43,614 bases of DNA from Chrysochromulina tobinii. Lineage: Eukaryota; Haptophyta; Prymnesiales; Chrysochromulinaceae. The position numbers and the translations under genes were made by a program. Below, piece after piece: positions 16,353 to 28,100 of this stretch; position 1 is the first letter of the stretch, and every line of letters begins with the position of its first letter. Location of the stretch: assembly GCA_001275005.1 (NCBI GenBank), contig JWZX01003324.1, forward strand, positions 1 to 43,614, given 5' to 3'. The notes under the pieces were generated by a model, which ran no database searches, was not told the DNA's origin, and was given only the letters and a program-made list of their open reading frames with translations.

Positions 16353-19300
16353 ATGCCGGCCATCATTCCCGATGGCGCGGCCGTTTGGATCAAGGATACG
16401 AACAAGGACAGTGTCGAACCCTTTGTCAAGGCGAAGGTAGTCAAATATACCGAGGGCCGTGGCTACACGATGTTCACGTCCGACGGCAAGGAGAAGATCG
16501 TGCGCCCAGTAGACTGTGCGCAGGCCAATCCTGATGGTATGTCGGCGCCCGACAATTGCTACCTGATCCACATTTCAGAGTCGACGATCCTCGCCAACAT
16601 GAAGGCGCGCTTTGCGAACAAGCTCATCTACACGTACACGTCCAACATCCTGATTGTCCTCAACCCTTTCCAGCCGCTTCCCATCTACGGCAACGACAAG
16701 ATGCAGCCGTACGTGAGCAAGCCGCTCGGGATAGCAGAACCGCACACGTACGCCATGGGCGAGGAGGCGTACAAGACGCTCGTCAAGACCCAGCGCAACC
16801 AGGCGCTCGTCGTCTCGGGTGAGTCAGGCGCCGGCAAGACGGAGACAAATAAGCATTTGATGACATTCCTCGCGTGGCGCTCCAAGTCGGAGACGGTGGG
16901 CAACGACATTGCTCAGGTGATGCTGCTGGCCAACCCGGTGCTTGAAGCTGTCGGCAACGCCAAGACCATGCGTAACAACAACTCGTCGCGCTTTGGAAAG
17001 TTCGTCAAGATCGCCATGTCAGAGAGGGGCGGCGTACTCGGCGCGGTGACGAACAAGTATCTGCTCGAGAAGTCGCGCGTGCCCTTCCAGTCGGCAGGCG
17101 AGCGCAACTACCACGTCTTCTACCAGCTCGTCGCGGGGCACAAGGGCAAGGCCGCGCTCGCCCTCGATAAGGGCGCGAGCTCGTTCCACTATCTCAACCA
17201 GTCCGGGACGACCGAGGTCAAAGGCGTCAACGATGCGGCGGACTTTGAGAGGCTGTGCTCGGCGATGGCGAGCACTAATATGGGCGGATCCGACCAGGAA
17301 GACATTTTCAAGCTCTTCGCCGCGCTGCTCCACTTGGGCAACATCAAGTTCAATCCGGGCTCGGATGAGGCCTCGATCTCGAGCGCGACGAGCGCCGCGC
17401 TCGCCAAGGGCGGGAGAGCTCTTCCAGGTACGCACGGACAGCACCCAGTGCACCCGAATCCGGGGGCCGTAGCCCCATCGTCCCTTGAGCGTGCCTCCCA
17501 CACAGCCCGCCGCCACCCGCCCGACCGCCGTCTCCCGATGAGTGCGTCCCTGATTGCGCGCGCCATCCCCGCGTCTTCGCAGGTGTCGAACCTCCAAAAG
17601 TGCCTGTGCGAGCGCACGATGACGACCATGGGCGAGACGATTGCGACCAAGCAGACGCCCGCGAAGGCGGCGCTCGCGCGCGATGCCCTCGCTAAGTCGT
17701 GCTACGCGCGTCTCTTCGATTTTATCGTCGAGCGCATCAACCTCTCCATGCGAGGAGCGGCCAAGGAGACGTCGACGTTCATCGGGCTGCTCGACGTGTA
17801 TGGCTTCGAGTCGTTCGCGATCAATACGTACGAGCAGCTGTGCATCAACTTTGCAAACGAGAAGCTGCAGCAGTTCTTTCTTCGCTTCGTCTTCAAGGCG
17901 GAAGAGGACCTGTACCGTTCCGAGAATGTCGCGTGGACCAAGATCGAGTATCAGGACAACCAGGGGTGCATCGACTTGATCGAGAAGATGCCTACGGGCG
18001 TGATGCGCTTGCTGGACGAGACGTGCAAGAAGCCCAAGGTCGAAGATAGCGCCTTCTGCTTGAGCGTGGCTGAGACGCTCAGGCGAAACGACTTTTTCAT
18101 GGATGCCCGCGGCGCTGGGCACAAGAACTACCGTCCCGACGAGGCCTTCGCCATCCGTCACTTTGCCGGCGACGTGTGCTACGTGGGCGAGGGCTTCTGC
18201 GACAAGAACAACGACACGCTGCATTCGGACTTCGTGGCGCTGTGCTCGGGCTCGGGCCACGGCGTGCTGCGCCAGCTCTTCGCGGAGGATGCGAAGGTGA
18301 AGAAGGCGAACACGTTCAATTCCGTCTCGCGTCGCTTCATCAACGATCTGAACACTTTGATGGAGGACCTCAACTCGACCAAGGCGCACTTTATCCGATG
18401 CATCAAGCCCAACAAGGAGCTCGAGGCGTTCAAGTTCACGCCGTCGCTCGTGCTCACGCAGCTGCGCTGCTCGGGCACCATAGACGCGGTGCAGCTCATG
18501 GCGGGCGCGTACCCGACGCGTATCCCGTACGACTCGATCTACAGCCGATATGCGAGTCAGATGCCCGACTTCGTTCGCAAGCTCGAGCCGCCGCTCTTCT
18601 GCGAGGCGCTCGCGCTTGCGCTAGAGATCTCAAACAAGGTCAGAGCTCTAGCTGACTGACGATCTGTTCAGATGGCCTCTGAAGGCCACTGGCTGCCTCT
18701 GATGGCCTTTGATGGCCACTGGCTGCCTCTGATGGCCTCTGATGACCACTGGCTGCCTCCCCGCTCAGCACTTCGCGCTCGGGCGCACCAAAATCTTCTT
18801 CAAGGCTGGTAAGGGGCAGGTGCTCGAGGAGCTAGCGGAGCGTGATCTCACCGAGGTGATCCCGGTCCTTGTCGCCAAGATCAAGCAGTGGGAAGTGAAG
18901 AAGAAGATGCAGGTTCGGCTGCAGGCGTACGCTCGCATGTTCATCTGGCGCAGGTACTTCAAGAGGGCGCACGTGGCGGTGCGGACTGTGCAGCACCGCG
19001 CGCGTGGACGCAAGATCCGCATCGAGTACCGCAAACGGCATCTCGCGTGGGTCGCGAAACGTGAGCGGGAAGAGGCAGAGCGTCGCAGGAAGGAGGCCGA
19101 AGAGCGAGCGCGCAAGGAGGCTGAGGAGCGGCGGCGGCAGGAAGAGGCAGCCGCGAAGGCCAGGGCCGAGGCCGAGGCAGCCGAAGCGGCCATTCGGGCG
19201 GCCAAGGACGCGGCGGCACGCGCAAAGGCCGAGGCCGAGGCGAAGGCGGCGGCTGAGGCTCAGGCAAAGGCCGATGCGGCGGCAAAGGCCGCGGCCAAAG

Positions 19301-22300
19301 CTGAGGCCGAGTCCAACGCGGCGGCGGCGAAAGCAAATGAGGCGGCGACCAAGAAGGCACCGACGATGGCGGACATCGAGGCGCAGGTGGCGGCCGAGGA
19401 GGCGGCTGCGCGGGAGGCGATCAAAGATACGATGGATTTGGGAGACATCGTCGTCGAGGTCGAGCTTCAACGTGGCCCCAACGGTCTTGGGCTCGATGTC
19501 GACCACTACCGCAGAGGCGCCACGATTGGGTTCATCGCGCCGGATGGCGTGGCGGCGCGCGACAGCCGTCTGCGCGTGGGGGACATGATCCGCGGCGTCA
19601 ACGGCGTCACCTGCGGTACGTACGACGAAGTCATTAATGTGATCCGTGCCTCGGGCGCCACCGTCAAGCTCACCATCTCGCGCAAGCCAGTGACGAAACT
19701 GCTCGAGACCAACATGCACATGGAGCTGGGCGCCTCGTCCCAGCGCACGTGGGACGAGTTCACCTTCCGGCTGTACTCGAACCGCGTGCTCACCTTTGAA
19801 AAGACGGAGCCGCCGGTCGTGACAGGCGAGATCGACGTGCGGCTGGCACTCGAGGTGCGCATGGTCGATGCGCCCAATGGCGGAGGGTTCCTTGAGATCG
19901 AGACCGCGTCGAAGACGTTCATCCTCCGCTCGGGCGACACGGACGTGCTCAACAAGTGGCGTCGCGAGCTGTACGAGCTGCTGCCCTACCTGCGCGCGAC
20001 CGAAGTCAAGTGTGGCTGGCTGCTCAAAAAGGGTGAGACGAGCTCCGCTGGCTTCAAACCGCGCTACTGCGTCCTCTTCTCTTCGTATCGTCTGCTGTAC
20101 TTTGATTCAGAGGCATGCACCAAGCGTAAGGGCGCCGTCGATCTGTCGGTGGCCCAGTCGGTCGAGTCGATCACGACGGCCAAGGGCCCCGGCTTCGAAA
20201 TCTCGACCCCCGGGCGCACGTGGGTCTTCGCGGCGTGCGAAAGCGACGCCAAGTCGACTGCTTCCGAGACGACCGCATGGATGGACACACTGCGCACGAT
20301 GCTCGGTGACATCCGGGAGCGCAAGCGAAAGCAGCAGATCTCCGAGGGCGTGATGCTTCTCAAGGAGGGGTGGGCCGACCTCAAGGACGAGAGCGGCGGC
20401 GGCGAGGGCGCGTGGGTGGGGCACTGGTTTGCGCTCAACTCGGCGGGCGAGCTGCGAATCTTCCCGGACGCGGAGTCGACCCAGGAGCAGATGGTGCGCC
20501 ACTCATGTTCACGGATTGTCACTGATGGTCTCTGAGTGTCCTATGATTGTCACGGATGGACTCTGTTGGTCTCTGATGGTCTCTGATGGTCTCTGATGGA
20601 CAGGTAGTGGACCCTGAATGGCCTGGATGGCCTCTGATCGCCTCTGATGGACTCCCTCAAGCGCCTCTTTGATGGCCTCCCTCATCACAGGTGCTCTCGG
20701 TCGACCTCAAGTTAATCGAGAGGGTCGAGCGCTCGAAGGGCATGGACTATTACGACTTCTGCATCGACCTGTGCTTCTCCGATAAGACGATCAAGATGCG
20801 CCCGATCGACCGCGGCGACATGCAGGCGTGGCTGGGCGTGCTGCAGACGCAACTCGCGAGCAAGCGAGAGAACACCGACAAGGGCTCGGTGATCACCATG
20901 CTGCATCAGGGCTGGATTGAGAAGCGTAGTGAGCGCGGCAAGGGGAGCGACGCGTGGAAGAAACGGTACTTCGTGCTCTGCACCAAGCAGGAGAAGGAGG
21001 GAGATGAGCTTGCGATTCACCATCTGCTCTACTATTTCAAGTCGGAGGAGAGCGCGGGCGACGTGTCAGAGGCGAATGGGTGCATTGACCTGGGCGAGGT
21101 CGAGGAGGTCAAAAAGTGCGAGAACAGGTTGATCGATCTCGTCACCGAGTCACGCGTCTGGCAGCTGCGGGCTGAGTCGAACAGCGACCAAGAGATCTGG
21201 GTCCGCCAGATCCAATCCAACGTTGGCGACGAGGCGGTCAAGAGCGGCGCGCCGGGCGGCGGCTCCAAGGACCAGCTCAAGGCAGCCGCCGGCGTCGTTT
21301 CGATCGCCAAGGCAGAGATGAAGATGCAGGTGCCCGGCCTTGACGGCCAAGCCTGCTGGAAGTCGGCCAAGTTTGACTTACAAAGCGACGGAGTGTTGCG
21401 CTGGTCGTCGAATGAGGCCCCTCCCTGGGACGCGGGAGCCATCGACATCAAGAAGGCGCTCGGCGTGTGGTTGCTCGGCCCGGCGGGATGGCGGCGGCTC
21501 GATATCATCTTGCCCGACCATCGATGGACCCTCGCGGCTGACGACGACAACCTTCTGCAGAAGTGGATCAAACTGCTCGAGAACGCAGCGCCGGAGAAGC
21601 CGGTGAGCGAGATCCGAAACGGCTGGATGGAGAAGAAGGGCGCGATGGGCGGCGGCTGGAAGGTTCGCTTCTTCGTACTCCTCTCGACGCACGAGCTGCT
21701 CTACTTCGAGAGCGATCGCTCGCCCAAGTGCAAGGGCGTCATCGACCTCAAGGAGGCAACCCAATGCACCCGCGTGGCCTCACCCGATTACAATTATGAG
21801 TTCGCCTTCGAGGTGGGCTCGCCCAAGCGCACTTGGATCCTGTGCCCGGATGACGAGCACTCCATGAAGGAATGGATGGCCGACATCAAGCAGCTGCTTG
21901 GCAAGGCGGGCCAGGCGAAGGAGAATAAGAAGCGCGCCTCGGTCCACCAGCACGGCAACCGCACGTACAACACCGAGGGCGTGGGCGAGGACGGCGGCAG
22001 CGCGGCGCAAGGCAACGGCTCGACGCCGTCGCTCAAGGCAGGATGGCTCATGAAGAAGGGCGAGGTGAACACGGCGTGGAAGAATCGTTATTTTGTGCTC
22101 AAGCCCGAGAACAAGTTCCGAGACCAGCCGAAGACACTATGGTATTATAAGGACCAGGACACGGCGCGCATGGGCAAGAATGGCTCGATGATCGAGGTGG
22201 AAGCGTCGGCGTCGATTCAAAAGGAGTCGGTCGAGGAGGCGGGCAAGTCGTTCGCCTTCGCCATCGTCACGCCCACGCGCAAGTATTGCCTGTGCGCCGT

Positions 22301-22736
22301 GTCCGCAGCGGAGCAGCAAGAGTGGATCACGATGCTTCAGAAGCCATCCCAAAATGAGGAGGTCCTCGACGCCAGAGCGACATCGTTCGCAGCGAGCGGT
22401 CCGCTGGTTGAGGTACACTCCGGATGGCTGCGCAAAAAGGGCCAGGGCCTGTTTGGGACGATGCACAAGCGTTACTTTGTGCTGTACGACAACAAGGAGC
22501 TCCATTACTTCACAGGGGAGTCGATGGAGAACATACAGCGCAAGGGCCGCATTAAGGTCGCGGACATCTCGTGCCTCGAGCGCCTCAAGCCCGGCAACAC
22601 GAAAGACTTCACCTTCTGCATCAAGGAGCCCAGCCGCGATTGGATCCTCGACCCTCTTAGCGGCGCGTCTTTGGAGGAGTGGACAAGTAAGCTGAAGCCC
22701 ATGCTGCCCAACTCGTCCAAGATTGTCAACTTGTGA
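16353..22736 (+). CDS. Unconventional myosin with PDZ and eight PH domains, four exons
   Basis: Exons are 16353-17427, 17583-18638, 18769-20493 and 20691-22736; the protein is about 1966 residues. The actin motor domain is complete: P-loop GESGAGKTE (residue 156 onward), switch I NNNSSRFGKF, switch II DVYGFESF, actin-binding FIRCIKPN, and a converter with LGRTKIFFKAG that starts exon 3. IQ-like light-chain sites (about 18900-19060) and a charged Ala/Glu/Lys helix (to about 19430) follow. Next is a PDZ domain (about 19440-19690, GLGLDV) and eight PH-type domains, near 19700, 20000, 20350 (split by intron 3), 20900, 21310, 21610, 22030 and 22410. Most begin GWLxKKG and end in a conserved Trp helix. 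It probably links actin to phosphoinositide membranes. Joining exon 1 to exon 2 needs one base fewer near 17406-17414; read unspliced, the frame stays open. Confidence 0.9.
17428..17582 (+). other. Myosin intron 1 (frame-ambiguous)
   Basis: This 155-nt segment has donor CAG|GTACGC and acceptor CTTCGCAG|GTGTCG. It interrupts the motor domain with Pro/His/Arg-rich sequence foreign to myosins. Removing it leaves GELFQ joined to VSNLQ, as expected in the family, but GELFQ is one frame off from the upstream exon. An extra G in aagggcggg (17406-17414) would explain this. Confidence 0.7.
18639..18768 (+). other. Myosin intron 2 with 30-bp tandem repeat
   Basis: A 130-nt intron, donor AAG|GTCAGAG, acceptor CCGCTCAG, phase 0. 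A 30-bp unit (ggccactggctgcctctgat followed by ggcctttgat) starts at 18684 and 18714 with a partial third copy at 18744. GATGGCCTCTGATGACC (18731-18747) is identical to a stretch in the Arp8 intron. Confidence 0.9.
20494..20690 (+). other. Myosin intron 3 (repeat-bearing)
   Basis: A 197-nt intron, donor ATG|GTGCGC, acceptor ATCACAG|GTGCTC, phase 0, splitting the third PH domain. It is made largely of TCTGATGGTC / CTGATGGCCTC units. It shares GTCACGGATGG and TGATGGTCTC with the photodecarboxylase intron, and CTGATCGCCTC with the topoisomerase intron. Confidence 0.88.
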
Positions 22737-23347
22737 CCCCTCCACACAATGTGAGGACCCTCGGTGAGACATGTGTGCTGACACACGCGCATGCGAGGGG
22801 CTCAAGATCCCTGTGGCCACTGGCCATCGGACAGAGCGAGCGACGGCAGCGGCGCGGGCACGCCGCGCCAAGGTGATGGCGCCCCACAGGGCCACTCTCG
22901 AGAGCGCGCGCTCTCGTTACAGAGCATGCCAGAGTACCATCGGGGGATCGTACCGTACAAGTAAGTGGCGGGCAGGGCGCAGGGGGGAAGGCAGGGCAGC
23001 TGATGTGCAGACAACGAAGGATGATGCCGCGCGGTCACCGCCCGCGCCGCGCGGCAACCGGCATGATTGAGGCATGTGTCGTGTCGCGGTTTGACAATTT
23101 GCAGTGTGTCCGTTACGTACCGCGTTATATTTATATATTTAACTATTACGGTCTTGTACGAACGCGGTCAGTAATGCGAGTATAGAGCCGGGGAGGCAGC
23201 GCATTCCTTTCCAATTCCAATTCGTGACTCTCGTCACTCCGTCCACTCGCCGACTCGCCTCCGCTCAATGCCGATGAGCCTCACGCATGAGTCATCGTGT
23301 GCCAAGATCTCGCCCAATCTCGCCCCCGTTTCCAATCTGGCTCCGTT
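22737..23347. other. Intergenic region between convergent genes
   Basis: About 610 bases containing the 3' ends of the myosin and of the minus-strand membrane-protein gene. It includes a short AT-rich patch (about 23125-23150, tatatttatatatttaac) that stands out in this GC-rich DNA and could belong to a terminator or polyadenylation region. No gene is supported. Confidence 0.45.
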
Positions 23348-24811
23348 TCAGACCGCGCCCCACGAGTTCTTAAGCCGCTCCTCGATGAGCAGCACACACT
23401 CGCCCGCGGATACACCCGCCGCCATGCGCTCCTGCAGAGCCTCCCGCACGCTTGCATACCGTTGTAGCAACTGGCGTGCTTCGGCATACGCCCATCGCAC
23501 GCGCACCTCATCCTCCGAAGCACTCCAGCCGCCCTGGTCGACGTCGACATCGGCCGTGGCCTGACGCCGGCGCACCGCCCCAAGGAACTGCGGTGCGAGC
23601 GTTGGGTCCGCTTGGAGCAGCTCCCCGCGGTACTGGCTCGCCTCGAGCGCCACGGGCGCGAGTAGCCATATGAGGATGCGGTCGACCAGACGCGGCGCGC
23701 CACCAAGCTTGCGACCGTTGCGCCCGAGCATCTCGACCGGCTTGAATGCGGTCGGTGCGAACGCGCAGCAAGGGAGCCCGAGCAAGTACCCGAGTAGGAA
23801 CGAGGCCGACTCGACCGCACTCTCCCTGATGAGGTCACGAGAGAAGAGACGCGTGGAGCCACGCCCAATGAGCCCAAAGAGCTCGCCCGAGCGTGCATAC
23901 CGGTCGGCGCCCCACGCGCCGCCGAGCAGGACGGCCACGAGAGGCAGCGGCGGTGCCGCGACGTCGCCGTCCAGCACGTGCGCCAGCTCGAGGATGAGCA
24001 CGGCGCCAAGCCCGAGGCACAAGGCAGCAGCTGCGCCAACCTCCACCCCACGCTCATCCGAGGGAACTTTGGCGAGCCGCTCGAAATCTCGATTGGAAGA
24101 AGGCCGGTCCGATATGCGTAGCTGCGGCGTCGCAAAGCTGCGGCATGCTCCGTTCTCACGCGCGCCGGCCAATGAATCCGTGAGGACCTCAATGCCGCCA
24201 GCGCCGACGGCAGCATCGACCAACGCCTTGACGGCCGCACCGCTCATCGTGATCTGCTTGGCGCTCATTTCGCTGACGAGCTCGAGGACGTACGCCGCAC
24301 CTTGCAAACCATCCTTTTCTTTCGCGAGCAATGACAAGAGCACTGCATTGTACTTCTCTTCCGCTGGCAGCGATTCGAGGACCTGCTCGAGTGCACTGCC
24401 GCCAAATGCTCCTTGCAGCGCTAAGGCTGGAGGCGGCGAGGGCATCGGTGGTGGTGAAGGCGACGGAGGGCCCGAAGCCAACATTGCGATGGCAGTATTG
24501 TGCCGGCGGCGTCGAGAGGTTGATGAAGGCAGTGCTACTGACGGCGGCATGGACTGCATTTCCATATTTGAGAGCAAGGCCATCCGAGGCTGAAGGCTGC
24601 TGGAGGCTTTTCCGAGAGCGTACTCGGCAGGAGAGCTGGCAGGGCGCGATGATCGATCATCGTAGGCTGCATGTGGCAGGAAACCTGGGCTGCGCACCAG
24701 AGGCACGCAAGGCCCCAAACTGCCGAGCATCCCGAAGCGCAATTGCGGTGTGAGCCAGGTCTGGAGCTCGACTTCCCTTACGCCGGTCCTGTGAATGCTG
24801 ATGTGAAGCAT
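23348..24811 (-). CDS. Conserved-looking membrane protein of unknown function
   Basis: A 487-residue single-exon frame with ATG at 24811. The first 130 residues are Ser/Pro/Arg-rich, with a run of SPPPMPSPP, and could be a transit-like or disordered leader; no classical signal peptide is evident. A helical region (about 135-240: EEKYNAVLLSLLAKEKDG, AAVKALVDAAVG) precedes two hydrophobic segments (LCLGLGAVLILELAHVL and PLPLVAVLLGGAWGADRYA). A block with RDLIRESAVESASFLLGYL and GLPCCAFAPTAFKP follows, then another hydrophobic stretch (ILIWLLAPVALEAS). The C-terminus is helical (RWAYAEARQLLQRYASV). The RExAVESAxFLxxYLLGLP pattern suggests a conserved family of photosynthetic eukaryotes, but I cannot name it. 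Confidence 0.65.
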   Translation of the reverse strand: MLHISIHRTGVREVELQTWLTPQLRFGMLGSLGPCVPLVRSPGFLPHAAYDDRSSRPASSPAEYALGKASSSLQPRMALLSNMEMQSMPPSVALPSSTSRRRRHNTAIAMLASGPPSPSPPPMPSPPPALALQGAFGGSALEQVLESLPAEEKYNAVLLSLLAKEKDGLQGAAYVLELVSEMSAKQITMSGAAVKALVDAAVGAGGIEVLTDSLAGARENGACRSFATPQLRISDRPSSNRDFERLAKVPSDERGVEVGAAAALCLGLGAVLILELAHVLDGDVAAPPLPLVAVLLGGAWGADRYARSGELFGLIGRGSTRLFSRDLIRESAVESASFLLGYLLGLPCCAFAPTAFKPVEMLGRNGRKLGGAPRLVDRILIWLLAPVALEASQYRGELLQADPTLAPQFLGAVRRRQATADVDVDQGGWSASEDEVRVRWAYAEARQLLQRYASVREALQERMAAGVSAGECVLLIEERLKNSWGAV

Positions 24812-25197
24812 TCATCACACCAAAATTTCACCAGCGCGATACGCAGCTGCTGTGCTCACACACGCGACGACACATGGGCTCACTTGTAAACAGCTGTAAT
24901 GTAGAGGAACGTGAGGCTCGAGGTTTGCTCGAAGTGCCGGGCGAGCGCGACCGTTTCAGCCACCTCACCCCCGATCGGATGCATCTCACCGGGTTGCTTG
25001 TCTGCGCTCTCATGCGTACACTGCATCGGTGGCGCGGGCAACGGCTAGGCGCCAGTCGCTCGTGCCAACCCTCGCATCATGCTTACACAGTACGTGCGCG
25101 CCAAGGTGGGCGCCCTCGGCCTACTATCGCGCACCCATGCGGCGCCCGCCTCAACGCCACCGGCCCTCCGATGACAAGGATCGAGAGACCAGCTTCC
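24812..25197. other. Intergenic region
   Basis: About 390 bases between the start of the membrane-protein gene and the stop of topoisomerase II, both on the minus strand. No repeats, RNA genes or convincing reading frames were seen. It should contain the promoter of the membrane-protein gene. Confidence 0.4.
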
Positions 25198-28100
25198 TCA
25201 ATCGCTCCCCACGAACTCTGAGTCGTCGTCGTCGTCCTCGGCGAGCACCGCCTTCGCCTTTTGGCTCGCCTTGGCAGCTGCCGCGCGCCCAGGACGCGAT
25301 GAGGCCGCGCGCGGCGCCACCTCCTCCTCATCTTTATAGTCGTCGTCGTCGTCGTCGTCGTCCGAGGCCGCCTTCTTTGCCTTCGGCTTAGGAGGCGCCT
25401 TCGGCTTCGGCGCCGGCTTGGGTGCCACCGGCTTCGGCGCGGCCTTGGGCGGCGCCTTCTTGGCTGCCACGTAGTCCTCTTCGTCGCCCTCCTCCTCGTC
25501 GTCCGAAACATCCACATACTTGGACTTAGGCACGTGCTTGGGTGCGGCCTTCTTGGCTGGCACGTACTCATCCTCGTCGTCTTCGTCGCCGAGCGACGAG
25601 GGCGGCTTCCACACCGCTTCCGTCTCCTTAGGAGGCGCCTTCGGCTTCGGCGCCGGCTTGGGTGCGGCCGGCTTGGGCGCAGCCTTGGACGGCGCCTTTT
25701 TGGCTGGCACGTAGTCCTCCTCGTCATCCTCCTCGTCGTCGTCCAAAACCTCCACATACTTGGACTTGGGCGCCGCCTTTGCCGCTGGGGGCGGCGCCGG
25801 CGCCTTGGGGGCCGTGGGCTTGGGTGCCCCCTTCGCCTTCGCCTTGGGCTTCTCTTCGACGAAATCGTCATCGCTGTCCTCCTCCTCGCTAAACTCGGCC
25901 TCCTCGTCGCTGTCGTCGCTGCCCATCTCGTCGTCGTCCTCCTCCTCGTCCATGCCAGCAAAGCTGGTAACTGCCGTCGCACGCTTGGCGCGCCCGAGAG
26001 CCAGCGCGGGCGACGGTTTCGAGCATGCGCGCTTGACCACCGGACGCGCAGCAGGCGAGGGACCTGCCTCGTCCATCGCGTCCGAAACGTCGCCGCCGTC
26101 GCCGAGCGACGAGGGCGGCCTCCACGCCGCCTCCGCCTCCTCCTTCTTGGCCTTCGAGGCGGCGGGGGCTTTGCGCTTGGGCGCCGCTGCGGGCGCCACG
26201 ACTGGCGCGTCTTCGCCGTCCAGCTCGGCGTCTTCGTCGCTGCCCTCCTCCTCCTTGCCTGCCTTGGCGGCAGTGGGCGCCTTGCGCTTCGGTGGTGGCG
26301 GCGCGGCCGGCACGGGCACGACCACCGACATGGTTGCCGACGGCGGCGGCGGTGGCGGCGTCGGCGCCCTCGATGCGCCCTTGGGTGGTGCAGCCTTCTT
26401 CTTCTTCGGCTTCGCATCCCAGTCGTCGTCATTGTCGTCCTCCATGAAGTCGTCGACCTCCTCGTCCTCCGACAACTTCGCCTTGGACGCTGCCTTGGGC
26501 GCCGGCGCTTTCGCCTTGCCGCCCTTCTTAGGCGCGGGTCCACCCGCCTCTTCGGCGGCGATCTGCGCCTCCCAAGTAGAATACGCCTCCAGGAACGCAT
26601 CGAGGTCCGTCGTCCACAGCTGTTTGGGGGTCGTGGCCAGCAGCGCCTGCAGCTCCGTCTCCTTCGCGCGCAGCTCGTTGCGCAGCTGCTCGACCTTCTC
26701 GGCTGTGAGCGACCAGAGCGGCATCGAAAGCAGGTAGTCGTAACCGCGCGCCGCGCTCGCCTTCGCGGCAGCCGCCGCGCCCGTCTTCTCGTCCACGTTT
26801 ACGGTGGTGTCCTCCTCGTCCTCGTCCTCGTCGTCGCCGCCCGCGCGCTTCTTCTTGAGCACTGGCTCGAAGCGCTTGTACCCCATCTTGTCGAGCGTCG
26901 CGACGAGAACCTCCTTCTTGACGTTCGAGATCTTGAGCTCGCCCGAGATCACGGCCGAGATGAAGCGCGTCCGGTTGTCGAGCTTGTCAAACTCGGCCGT
27001 GAGCTTCTCGGCCAGGTGCAGCTTGCGCTTCTCGTAGTAGCTCAGCCGGAGCTCGTAAAACGACGCGAGGATCGAGGCGACGCTCTCGTGGCGGTGGATG
27101 CGCCCCTGCTCGTCGAAGAGGGTCAGGTTCGTCATCGAGATCGTCGAGCTCAGCTTGAGCTGCTTGTGCAGCTGCCCTTTGGCCTCCGCCTCCTGCAGCG
27201 GCGCCGCCGTGAGGTATCTGAGCGTGAAGGACACCTTCGTGTCCGTGTGGTACTCGCGCACGTCGTCGAGCAGCTGCTCGACCTTGGCGCCCTTGGCGTC
27301 CTTGTCCTTGTCGGCCGCCGCCACGCCGGTGAGCATCGGCTCGAGCACTTTGTCCTTGTACTCCTGCGTCCAGGTGCGCACGGGCAGCTCCGAGATGTGG
27401 AGCACACGCTCGTCGGACGCGTCCTTAGCCACCGTGCCGTACGTGATGAAGGATCCACGATTGTCGGGCACGATGACGCCATTGAAGCCGCGGTACCACG
27501 GGCTCATGAGGTGCGGCTCTTCGCCGGCCATCATGCGCTTCAGGTTGGCGATCACGTCCCTTGGGTTGTGCTGGGGCACCGATGAACTCCAGCCGGTACC
27601 GATGCCGTCCGATCCGTTGATCAGCACGAGCGGCAGGATCGGCACGTAGAACATGGGCTCGATCGACATGCCGTCGTCCTGCAGGTAGTCGAGGAGCGCG
27701 TCGTCGTCGGGGTGGAAAAGCATCCGCGTGAGTGCGGGCAGCTTCGTGAAGATGTAACGGGGCGAGGCAGAGTCCTTGCCGCCCTGCAGGCGAGTGCCGA
27801 ACTGGCCCGCAGGGTGGAGCAGCGGCAGGTTGTTCGAGCCGACGTACGTCTGCGCCATGCCGATGATCGTGCTCGCGAGAGACTGCTCGCCATGGTGATA
27901 CGCCGAGTGCTCCGAGACGTAGCCCGCGAGCTGCGCCACCTTGATCTCGTTCTTGATGAGCGACTTGCCGCGCTTGAAGCACGCGAACATGATCTTGCGC
28001 TGTCCCGGCTTGAGCCCGTCCACCACGGAAGGGATGGAGCGCACGTTGTCCGCGTTCGAGTAGTGGATGAGCTCCTTGTCGACAAAGTCGGAGTACGAGA

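Noticed and set aside
17019-18389. Minus-strand open frame of 456 residues
   Set aside because: Antisense to the myosin motor domain, whose motifs are unmistakable. No domain in the antisense product.
24874-25221. Small plus-strand open frame before topoisomerase II
   Set aside because: No domain, random composition, and it overlaps the Top2 stop region.
25534-27585. Plus-strand open frame of 683 residues
   Set aside because: It lies wholly antisense to topoisomerase II, is Arg/Leu/Gly-rich without motifs, and reflects the GC-rich codon pattern of the real gene.
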